Of a stretch of 64,000 nucleotides of DNA, positions 53,001-61,907 are shown one piece after another. Source of the stretch: Cordylochernes scorpioides (Eukaryota; Arthropoda; Arachnida; Pseudoscorpiones; Chernetidae); assembly GCA_030710605.1 (NCBI GenBank), contig CP092880.1:7373619-7437618 (forward strand), given 5' to 3'. The stretch's first letter is position 1. Each line of letters starts with the position of its first letter. Under the pieces are notes generated by a model. That model saw only the letters and a list, made by a program, of their open reading frames with translations, was not told the DNA's origin and searched no databases. Both the position numbers and the translations under genes were made by a program.

Positions 53001-54419
53001 TTATGTTATTGAAAGAGAGAAAGAAAATATATTACATTCTATATGTGTGAATGTAAAGTTGAAATTAAAATAATAAAAAAAAAAGAAACTCGTTGTGAGA
53101 AATTATTTGTATTTTTTAAAACACTTTTCACAATTTTATTTTTGATTATGAATATTATTTCTTTATTAAAAAAAACGCGAAATCATAAATCAAAAGATTT
53201 CTTTCAAAGAAATGATTTCGCGCTTTTTATGAAATTGTTTCAGACGATTATGTAAGCCAAATATTCCTTATATAGAGATGCAATATTGATTTCACAAAAT
53301 AATTTATATCAACGTCAGATTATGTATAATTAATTATAGAGGATAATAAATAAATAAAATGGCGCCGTAACATTTCTTATCAGGCGATAGATGTCGTTAA
53401 ATAATTGTCAGCCGAACATCAGTAATTAGACGCCTGGGAGACGGAAATCTGCTGCAGAATGAGGTGCATTCCTGTCCAGACGACCCTTATTTTATCTCAG
53501 AATAAACGTCGGTTCTTTAGAACTGACAATATTATCATCATCATTAGCTCTATAAATTATTTTTATCATAGAAAAAAAAATATGGCGCCTTTATTTTTAT
53601 AATGGCCGCAAAATCCATCGATGTCAGGTGATATGTTTATACCTTAGAGACTTTTGAATTTCTCTAACTTAGGTATCTTTTGAGAATATTAGAAAAAATT
53701 GTTTAAATACATTTTATATTGAGTAGAGACAGTAAGCGAAAACAAATTTTATTATTTAGTATAAGCATTAAGAAAAATTTAAATGAGATTCGAATAGTAC
53801 AATTTAATAAAATATATATGTGTGCGTGTGTGTGTGTGAAAAAATAATACAAAAATAAAATATTAAAAAAAGATCAGGTGTTGATATTAAATTAATTTGT
53901 TTAGGCCTGTTTTTTTTTCTATATAATTCCATTTTGTTATAATAAAATAAATAAATAAATATATCTTAAAAACAAATTAGGCTTATCCTGACCATGTTAG
54001 TGGTCATGATATGCCTAATTTGTTTTTAATTTTGCAGAAATAACATGTCATTAAGGAAATATACCGTCCAAAAAAGAAATGTTAAACAAAAGATCTATAT
54101 TCATGATAAAATTGTAAAAACGTTTAAAAATACAAAAATATTTTCTCACAATGAGTTTCTTTTCATTTTAAGCGCTAGAGCATTTTAGAAAATATTAAAA
54201 AAGACTCATCATGAGAAAATATTTTTGTATTTTTTAAACATAAGATCGGTTATAGACTTACTTAATAATTAACAATATCTCTCTGTAAATCTAGAAAGCC
54301 AGTCATACACTCACAATATCAGAACAGTAAACAATAGCCTGGAATACACCATTAAGCGTACCTAATCAGCTTCATTGAACACACGCGTTATTCAATTTTA
54401 AAAAGTGTTCGCTAAATTT
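53001..54419. other. AT-rich sequence with three foldbacks
   Basis: Foldbacks lie at about 53165-53228 (ACGCGAAATCAT and ATGATTTCGCGC), 53965-54027 (AAACAAATTAGGC with TTAGTGG loop) and 54128-54240 (AAAAATACAAAAATATTTTC with its inverted copy). No gene is seen. Confidence 0.55.
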
Positions 54420-54680
54420 AAGCATGAAAGTTTCTTTCATACATAAATCAAACTTCCACTGTCCTTACTGCGATGAAAAAATATATTGGTAGAGCTTGGC
54501 ATATCAATGGTAAACTCTCTCAGCAATTTCACATTTAATCTACCAAACCGTTTTTTAGAGCTCAAATACTGTATTGGACGATTCTGTTTATATATGCTAT
54601 ACTGAAAGGTGGAATCTTAGATATGGTATTCAACTAAACTATGGACATAAGCTTTTAGGACAGTAGAATTACAAATCAAT
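54420..54680. mobile_element. GCGCCATCT-type MITE relative
   Basis: It shares GTTTCTTTCATACATAAATC and TCCACTGTCCTTACTGCGAT with 17281-17420 and 47440-47560, and AAGCTTTTAGGACAGTAGAA with 41560 and 58380. Confidence 0.5.
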
Positions 54681-54780
54681 ATCTGCATCGAGCAATGTTC
54701 TTCCTCAAACAATAAGAACAAAGCCAGTTAGGCCTAAATTAATTATAGGGCAAAAACACGTCATTTATTGTTATATAATA
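54681..54780. other. No recognisable feature
   Basis: Short AT-rich segment. Confidence 0.4.
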
Positions 54781-55500
54781 CTAGACGGGTGACCCGGGCT
54801 TCGCCCAGGGATTGATCCGTGTGCATATCTACCCGTACAAAAGCTACATACCTATACTTTCGATATTTGCGGACCTATAATGAGGTATTGTTAACAATAG
54901 ATTATTTAAGGAGCGACCCGCTCCAACACAATAGTTACAAAAACCAAAAAGCGAGTGGGGGGGGGGGGCAAAGGTGGCGTGATCGTAGCCAACCAATAGG
55001 AGAGCGCCATTCCAAAAAAAAAAAGCAAACGGTGACAGAGATGAAGAATTATTAAGAACGCATGACGCTCGTAACTGTATATAGAACTAGCCGAATGACC
55101 CGGGCAAAGCCCGTGTTTTACCCGATTGAATGTTTTTATTCAAATACTATTTGTTACAATTATAAATTGGCGCCTTATATAAATGCATATATTAGTTAAT
55201 AACTATAGCCTATGTGCTTTATCTGTCTATGTACTGTTGGCTTCCGTAGGCGTCTCTTACTGGGAAAAAGAAAGAGAGGATTCCACTTAGTTATTAACTA
55301 ATATATGCATTTATTTAAGGAGCGACCCGCTCCAACACAATAGTTACAAAAAACGAAAAAGCGAGTGGGGGGGCAAAGGTGGCGTGATCGTAGCCAACCA
55401 ATGGGAGGGCGCCATTCCAAAAAAGAAGCAAACGGTGACAGAGATGAAAACTGATTAAGAGATGAAGAACGCATGACACTCGTAACTGTATATAGAATGA
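54781..55500. mobile_element. Element with GACCCGGGC ends and a duplicated 180-bp segment
   Basis: CTAGACGGGTGACCCGGGC at 54781 and ACTAGCCGAATGACCCGGGC at 55086 are related ends. The segments 54908-55088 and 55317-55496 are near copies (GAGCGACCCGCTCCAACACA, a G run, AAAGGTGGCGTGATCGTAGC). Between them, 55183-55315 is a foldback with ATGCATATATTAGTTAATAA inverted. No coding frame is supported. Confidence 0.55.
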
Positions 55501-55819
55501 TGTTTAAGCTTTAATATCCATTTCTATGAATAAGTATTAAGAAATACTCTGTGAGTAGATCATCGTCATTTTGTATGTTATTGTGTTCTTTGTTGTGAAA
55601 AGTAAACAATGTGAGGCCCTGTAAAAAGTTATGTAATAAATATAACTAATAATTATATTTGGATCATTAATTAATAAAAGATTAATAACAAAAGGAAGAC
55701 CAAAAATAATACATTTATATATATGGAATAAATACCTTGTGATGAAGTCAAGATTGGGTTATATTATTATTATCATAATTTATTATATTTTACATAAATT
55801 CTTCCCAGATTACTCCATA
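55501..55819. other. AT-rich sequence
   Basis: No supported feature. Confidence 0.4.
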
Positions 55820-55880
55820 TACAGCTAAACCTTTCAATAGCACACCCTCTTGGGACTCACCAAAATAGGGTGCCATAGAA
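55820..55880. mobile_element. Partial copy of the 163-bp TIR MITE
   Basis: CAGCTAAACCTTTCAATAGC and TTGGGACTCACCAAAATAGG match 29838-30000. The right end is missing. Confidence 0.55.
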
Positions 55881-55885
55881 ACAAT

Positions 55886-56145
55886 GGACAATTAAAATAA
55901 TTTTATTGACATCTTGTCAATGCATATAAAGTGCACAGTCTGTACTATTAAAAAAAAGATAATATGGATTATATACACTATGTACAATGAATATGGCGCC
56001 TCTACCACCGCTGCAGAGTTTGATGGAGAATCACCAGCGGGTCTCCAGCGACATCACGCATTTCGCGATCTACGAAGAATGCGTAGATCGCGTACTTCGC
56101 CGATGAGGAGATGGTGATGGCGTGGTCCTCGAGACCAACTGGAAA
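55886..56145 (-). pseudogene. LINE family L-F C-terminus and 3' end
   Basis: On the minus strand the frame reads LEDHAITISSSAKYAIYAFF, then VDREMRDVAGDPLVILHQTL and QRW followed by an internal stop where the copy at 46927-47175 has Gln. The UTR has the TTGACA-AGA-TGTCAA hairpin and TAAAATTATTTTAATTGTC. Confidence 0.6.
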
Positions 56146-56330
56146 GATTGGGTTATAGAGTGTTGTATATATATTTTAAGTTTAATTAATTGTTCCCACA
56201 GAGTAATGTAAGATCACAAGTAAATAGGTGCTAACTGTAAGAAGAAAAGTTTCTCTTTGTTTACTAGGTTATAAGTTTTGTTCTCTCTCTTGTAAATCTA
56301 TAAAGATAAGGTTTTGAAGGGCGGTAGATA
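56146..56330. other. No recognisable feature
   Basis: AT-rich sequence. Confidence 0.4.
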
Positions 56331-56410
56331 TTATTTAATTTTTAAAAGAATCATACGCGTCTAAAATAGTTTCGAATTTTTATAATAGATGGCGCTCTAA
56401 TGCATCATAA
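56331..56410. mobile_element. Right end of a foldback MITE
   Basis: AAAAGAATCATACGCGTCTA and AGATGGCGCTCTAATGCATC match the right end of 44213-44418. Confidence 0.6.
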
Positions 56411-56412
56411 TA

Positions 56413-56694
56413 CACCTATCTCCCGATTTACACGGTACTTGTTTTACACGTTTTCGCTTTTACACGGTTTTCCAAATAAGCTTTTTTTTTTTGTTTTTAT
56501 CGCACTATACTAAATGCTACTGTGATTGAACACATGCGCTGTGTACACATCTCACGAGGAATCCCGAGCTTATGTGCTGACTACATATTTTAACCTGTCA
56601 ATGCATTTTATTTTTATTTCTGTGTACACCTATATCCCCCGATTTACACGTTTTTCTCAGGAACGTATCTACCGTGTAAATCGGAGGATAGGTG
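56413..56694. mobile_element. MITE with CACCTATCTCCC ends
   Basis: It is a second complete copy of 25474-25745, 282 bp long and flanked by TA (56411-56412 and 56695-56696). Confidence 0.8.
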
Positions 56695-56744
56695 TATTGC
56701 CAAGTGGAAAATTAGGGAAGATAAACTTCAGGATAAGACAACTC

Positions 56745-56884
56745 TCTCTTTCTCTTTCCTCATTGATCTCTCGCCTGGAAACAGAAAACTCTTGTACGAA
56801 TTCCTCGGCGATGCAATTGAGCACGTTGGGGACAAAAACCCCGTTAAAAGCACGGGCCTTTCCGAACTCAGGGCGGCCTTGAAA
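56745..56884 (+). pseudogene. LINE family L-I C-terminal fragment (plus strand)
   Basis: The plus strand reads LSPGNRKLLYEFLGDAIEHV then STGLSELRAALK, the same protein end as the minus-strand copy at 57013-57276. The two copies face each other as an inverted pair. Confidence 0.6.
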
Positions 56885-57290
56885 CTGAAACTGATTTATT
56901 AATCGTTCATATAACATTATACAGTGCCAAATTTAAAGTTATAATACAGAAAATATATATACATATATTAACATCAGACATGAGCCTTCTCTGAAGGGAC
57001 GTCTGGACAATGTCAAATGTTCAAGGCCGCCCTGAGTTCGGAAAGGCCCGTGCTTATAAAGGGGTTTTTGTCCTCAACGTGCTCAATTGCATCGCCGAGG
57101 AAATCGTACAGAATTTTCCTGTTTCTAGGGGAGAGTTCATCGAGGAGTGTTTCTCTGTCAGAGCGGTGTAGAACCGCGGCCACTACCTCATCATCATCAA
57201 CCTCATCATAGAGAGGGGCCAGAATAGAGTCAGCGTTTAGCTCTATGAACATATTCTCTAGGGCGGTTTTGAGCAATTGACATGATTCAG
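56885..57290 (-). pseudogene. LINE family L-I C-terminus and 3' UTR
   Basis: The minus frame 57276-57013 (87 codons) reads LKTALENMFIELNADSILAP, an acidic stretch YDEVDDDEVV, then LSPRNRKILYDFLGDAIEHV and LSELRAALNI stop. The UTR continues to AATAAA with a (TCAGTT)n tail at about 56885-56900. I do not recognise the domain. It is called a LINE end from the duplicated copy next to it, the AATAAA and the simple tail. A retrocopy of a host gene is the alternative. Confidence 0.5.
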
Positions 57291-57469
57291 ATGTCCCTTC
57301 AGAGATGTCTGAGGTAAATATTTCTTAATTTTTATATATATTTTACTTTCTTTTATAAATCTGTAATATATATTTTCATTTTATATGGTACTATATAATT
57401 TATATGGGAGATTAATAAAGATAGTTTCAATCAATCTCTTCCTCTTTCTTGAGGTAACCCGGATTCCTG
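57291..57469. other. No recognisable feature
   Basis: AT-rich sequence. Confidence 0.4.
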
Positions 57470-57785
57470 GAGAGGATGACACAGCAATTTATTTAAGGCA
57501 ATCACAAACTATGACAACAACAACAAATACCTTTATTAAGACACTATTGTCTTACAAGGGGATTCCCCTAAAATGTTATATATGTACATGAGTGAGGAGG
57601 AAAAGCAATTTAGAGGTGAGGGGGAGCAATCAGCCGTTGTCTGTGGAGTTGAGCGTCACAAACTACGAAGGATAAACAAAAGATAAGGAATGAGGGAAGT
57701 TTACAGAATAGTAAAATATAAACTTAAAAATGATACTCTGTTAATACTAGTGTAAAATAATAAATACTTTGCTACAATATAAAGA
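57470..57785. repeat. Dispersed repeat shared with 9420-9600, interrupted
   Basis: The repeat is the same as at 9420-9600 but is split by a LINE insertion at 57515-57655. Confidence 0.65.
57515..57655 (-). mobile_element. LINE 3' end with 13-bp target duplication
   Basis: TCACAAACTATGA (57502-57514) and TCACAAACTACGA (57656-57668) flank the insert, with one mismatch. On the minus strand it ends with GGGGAATCCCCTTGT, hairpin AAGACA-ATAG-TGTCTT, AATAAAGG and (TTG)n. The uninterrupted copy at 9420-9600 confirms the empty site. Confidence 0.8.
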
Positions 57786-57799
57786 TAATATTTATAATA

Positions 57800-58020
57800 C
57801 AATATAATACGGCTATGATTATAAAACGAAGTTAAAACAAGTTCCCAGTCTCTGGACACTTTTATTTTTCCGTTCATCATTACTCTTCACAATTCATCCT
57901 TTCATACTTCATCCCTAAGGATAGAAATAATCGTTATTTCTCCTTAAAATATTTAAAATCACGATTTTTCGTTCTGTAAAAAGAAACATTTGCGATAAAA
58001 CTTGTTAAATTTCGTTCTAT
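57800..58020. mobile_element. Foldback element with truncated tRNA-like head
   Basis: The ends TATGATTATAAAACGAAGTT and TTCGTTCTATAATG, with a body CTGGACACTTTTATTTTTCC matching 48320-48475 in inverted orientation. Only the last bases of the tRNA-like segment (CTGGAC) remain. Confidence 0.65.
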
Positions 58021-58269
58021 AATGTTTAATTAATCTTCTTGGAATCAGTATCTTTAATAAGTCCGTTATCTTTGCTTAGAATTTTTAATGAAACTAATTC
58101 CAAGAATTATTAATTAAACTTTATATTTATTGATTTACAAAAAAAAAAAAAAAAAAAAGAGAACAAAATATAAAAGGGAAACTAATATTAAACAAAGAAA
58201 CTTTTTTTTCGGTTAGCGCCTATTTACCTGTGAGCTTACACACACTCTGTGGTAACAATTAATTAATAT
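58021..58269. other. AT-rich sequence with poly-A
   Basis: A run of about 20 A lies at 58139-58158. Confidence 0.45.
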
Positions 58270-58622
58270 ATGTGCACTAGCGCGCCATCTGTTATCAAAA
58301 TTAGAAACTATTTTAAAGGCGTAAGATTCTTTTTGAAATTAAACATTTATAAATGTATGTAATTCTACTGTCCTCACACAAAGCTTATGTTCATAGTTCT
58401 TCTAAAATACCCATTCCAAGAGTCTACAAACCGCATCACTATAAAAGGAAGTTTCAAAAATGCAATATAACAGCGGTATGGTAGATTAAACTGGCGAAAC
58501 CGCTGGGAGGGTTCACCACTGATGAGCCAGGCCCTCCCACTAATTTTTCCATTGCAGTAATGGCAGTAGAAATTGTTTAATTTGAAAAAGAATCTTACGC
58601 CTTTAGAATAGTTTCGAATTAA
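58270..58622. mobile_element. Longest member of the foldback-MITE family
   Basis: The ends AGAAACTATTTTAAAGGCGT and ACGCCTTTAGAATAGTTTCG are inverted copies next to GCGCGCCATCTG on the left. The interior (CCCATTCCAAGAGTCTACAA, TAACAGCGGTATGGTAGATT) is absent from shorter members. It is noncoding. Confidence 0.75.
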
Positions 58623-58626
58623 TATA

Positions 58627-59931
58627 CAAGGTATGTCCCATAAGTTCCCGGACTGGGTCCATAAAAAAATAAATAAATGAAAAATGTAAATAAATTTGAC
58701 AGTTTATTATAGAAAAAATATCTGGCAACACGGTGGTACCAATATCGAGGCGGTACGTGCGCGTGCGCCAAAGTTATTCTAATTTATTTAAAGGTTACAC
58801 CTTGCGCTGCGGCGATTTTACGATGGAACAAAAATTGAAGCAGAGGATTTGCATAGAAATTTGTGTGAAACTTCAAATATCAGCAACCGAAACTTTTAAA
58901 ATGCCTAATAAAGCATTCCCCAATGACCCCCCAAAGAGAACAACTGTTTTTGAATGACATTCTAGATTTAAAGCTGGCAGAATTTCTATTGAAGATGATC
59001 CTCGGCAAGAACGCCCAAAATGTGCAAAAAATCACCGATTTGATAAAAGAAAATCCTCGAACCACTTTGCTGGAGCTAGAGCAAGACACAGGCATCTCTA
59101 AAACAACGATTGGAAGGATCGTAACCAAAGATTTGAAGCTCAAAAAGACTCCTGCAAAATTCATCCCAAGATTCCTCACTAATGAGCAAAAACTGTGTCG
59201 GCTTGCAACCTGTGAGAACATGTTGGAAATGACAAGAACGGATCCGGAATGGAAAGACGAGATAATCACAGGCGACGAGACATGGGTCTATGACTATGAC
59301 CCTGAAACCAAGCGTCAATATGCCGAGTGGAGAGGTCAGGGTGAGCCTAGACCAAAAAAATTCAGGATATTGAAATCCAGAAACAAGGTGTTGCTGGTCG
59401 CTTTTTTGGATAACAAGGGCATTGTTCATCACGAGTATCTTCCTGCAGGCCAAACGGTTATTAAGGAAATGTATTTGGACATTCTTCGCCATCTAAGGGA
59501 AGCGATTCGAAAAAAAATGCCAGAAAAATGGCCTAATGGTGACTGGATCCTACACCATAACAATGCCCGCCCTCACACAGCGCACTTGGTGACGAGTTTT
59601 TTGGCTAAAAACGGGACAGAAATCCTACCTCAACCACCCTATTCCCCAGACATCGCACCAAATGACTTTTTCCTGTTCCCCAAACTTAAAGCAGTTCTAA
59701 AAGGAAGACATTTTGACACCAGGGATGACATAATAGAAAAATTGCTGTTGGCATTGAAGAGCATTCCAAAAGAGCTCTATAAAAACTGTGTCGACAATTT
59801 GGGGAAACGATGGCGCTGGTGCGTTGAAGCAAGGGGGGATTACTTTAAAAAGTTTTAATAATTAAAAAAAAAAAATATCTTACCTTTTTTTTTTTATGGA
59901 CCCAGTCCGGGAACTTATGGGACACACCTTG
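58627..59931 (+). mobile_element. Complete mariner element, inactivated
   Basis: The 1305-bp element has TIRs of about 43 bp starting CAAGGTATGTCCCATAAGTT and ending with the near-perfect inverse. It is flanked by TA on both sides (58625-58626 and 59932-59933). Size, TA target and D,D34D transposase fit mariner. The TIRs differ at very few positions, so the insertion is not very old. Confidence 0.95.
58823..59858 (+). pseudogene. Mariner transposase, broken
   Basis: Transposase would bind the TIRs and move the element by cut and paste. The start ATG at 58823 begins MEQKLKQRICIEICVKLQ. A stop TGA at 58955-58957 replaces the Trp usually found after FE, and a 1-nt indel in the A6 run at 59026-59031 shifts the frame. 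From there the frame is open to 59858. A helix-turn-helix (TLLELEQDTGISKTTIGRIV) comes first. The first catalytic Asp is in GDETW (59274-59276). The second site has Asn instead of Asp in HHNNARPH (codon 59559-59561). The third Asp is in APND (59664-59666), with exact D34D spacing. One nonsense codon, one frameshift and one catalytic change make it inactive. Confidence 0.95.
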
Positions 59932-60364
59932 TATGTACAACAAAGTCTAAGCAAAGTCAACATTGAGGAAGATTTTTTGGGAACTTCTTAAGAGAAATGC
60001 AGATGATCCTAGATTTTCCTTAATACATCGACGAAGAAAAGACTTTTAAAAGTATTTAGGATTGGTTAAGCATGCAGACCACTAACCATTATCGATACAT
60101 TTAATAAAATACTTTACCAAGATACACAGTAAGCTAGATACTAGATAGATCAGCTAACGTCATTGCATAGTTGCCATCAAACATCCAAATTCCTCTTTAT
60201 TCAATTTACCAACCAATTTTCCCCTTCGCTGTGTCTTTTCCGCTACGTTAATCTGAACAGCCATTTTACATTCTAAAATATTTTAAAGTTTTATTTGTTC
60301 TCTCTCTATATATATAAAATTCGTAATTTTTTTTTCAATTATGAATATTATTTATTATCTTACA
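59932..60364. other. No gene recognised
   Basis: AT-rich unique sequence. Confidence 0.45.
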
Positions 60365-60366
60365 TA

Positions 60367-61433
60367 CAGTAGAATCTCCATGGATAGGACACTGTCACTA
60401 GAGGACACCTCTCTATAAAGGACAATTTTCATTTTCAAAATTACAATTTTTACTTTTTAGTAACTCTCCGTTAAGAGGACACCTCTCTATAAAGGACAAT
60501 TTTTATTTTCAAAATTACCATTTTTACTATTTAGTACCTCTCCGGTAAAAGGACACTTCTCTATAAAGGACAATTTTCATTTTCAAAATTACAACTTTTA
60601 CTATTTAGTAACTCTTCGGTAAGAGGACACCTCTCTATAAAGGACAATTTTCAATTTCAAAATTACAATTTTTACTATTTAGTAACTCTCCGGTAAGAGG
60701 ACACCTCTCTATAAAGGACAATTTTCATTTTCAAAATTACAATTTTTACTATTTAGCAACTCTCCGGTAAGAGGTCACCTCTCTATAAAGGACAGTTTTC
60801 ATTTTCAAAATTACCATTTTTACTTTTTAGTAACTCTCTGGTAAAAGGACACCTCTCTATAAAGGACAGTTTTCATTTTCAAAATTACCATTTTTACTAT
60901 TTAGTAACTCTCCGGTAAGAGGTCACCTCTCTATAAAGGACAATTTTTATTTTCAAAATTACAACTTTTACTATTTAGTAACTCTCCGGTAAGAGGTCAC
61001 CTCTCTATAAAGGACAGTTTTCATTTTCAAAATTACAATTTTTACTATTTAGTACCTCTCCGGTAAAAGGACACTTCTCTATAAAGGACAATTTTCAATT
61101 TCAAAATTACAATTTTTACTATTTAGTAACTCTCCGGTAAAAGGACACCTCTCTATAAAGGACAATTTTCAATTTCAAAATTACAATTTTTACTATTTAG
61201 TAACTCTCCGGTAAAAGGACACCTCTCTATAAAGGACAATTTTTATTTTCAAAATTACAACTTTTACTATTTAGTAACTCTCCGGTAAGAGGTCACCTCT
61301 CTATAAAGAACAATTTTCATTTTCAAAATTACAATTTTTACTTTTTAGTTCCTCTCCGGTAAAAGGACAACTTTTCTTGAAGGACATTTTGGTTCTGCAA
61401 TTAGGTGTTGTCCTTTACAGGGAGGTTCTACTG
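60367..61433. mobile_element. Pogo-like MITE with an internal ~75-bp tandem array
   Basis: The ends CAGTAGAATCTCC and GGAGGTTCTACTG are inverted copies flanked by TA on both sides (60365-60366 and 61434-61435), as in pogo/Tigger elements. The interior is about 13 units of ~75 bp, each with CTCTCCGGTAAGAGGACACC, TCTCTATAAAGGACAATTTT and AAAATTACAATTTTTACT. The first unit grows out of the left end. It is noncoding. Confidence 0.85.
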
Positions 61434-61589
61434 TATATGAAAAAGTAATTTTAAAATTTTGAAAAGGGAATGGTGGTGATATATTAAAAATAAAATAGGA
61501 ATTATACTAACAACTCATATGAGATTTTTTTTAGATAGTAGAAAACACCATCTAGTAGAATACAAATCGAATAAACGTTTATTTTTTTA
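61434..61589. other. AT-rich sequence
   Basis: No supported feature. Confidence 0.4.
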
Positions 61590-61745
61590 GGTTATTCCAT
61601 AATATTTGGCCAAAGCTATTTCTTGGTAAATCAAGAAAAGTCAACCCCAAACGCGTTTTAGACAGTTGGAACTCATCAGCGTGGTGCAGTCTGTACCATA
61701 ACGACCAAAGATTTATCCAGAGAAGCTTCATGAGAAATCAAGAAA
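61590..61745 (-). mobile_element. Penelope-like relic with degenerate hammerhead
   Basis: It matches 6395-6545 (TCAAGAAAAG, CATCAGCGTGGTGCA). On the minus strand 61686-61641 has ACCACG and CUGAUGA, but UAAA replaces GAAA, stem II no longer pairs and stem I has a mismatch. Confidence 0.55.
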
Positions 61746-61907
61746 TGGATATTTAAGGCCATATTTTCGTAGTTATGATGATCATGTGAAAGGATTGTTA
61801 GAAAAGAAGAAGAAAAGCGGTGAGGTATTGATATTTAAGAAGAAAAAAAAGCTATGCTGACAGCTCACATGGCGTTTTAGATGGGAGAGAGTCATCTTGT
61901 GGAACAC
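61746..61907. other. Unique sequence before the terminal array
   Basis: No supported feature. Confidence 0.4.

Noticed and set aside
59076..59492. 138-codon minus-strand frame
   Set aside because: It is the antisense shadow of the mariner transposase.
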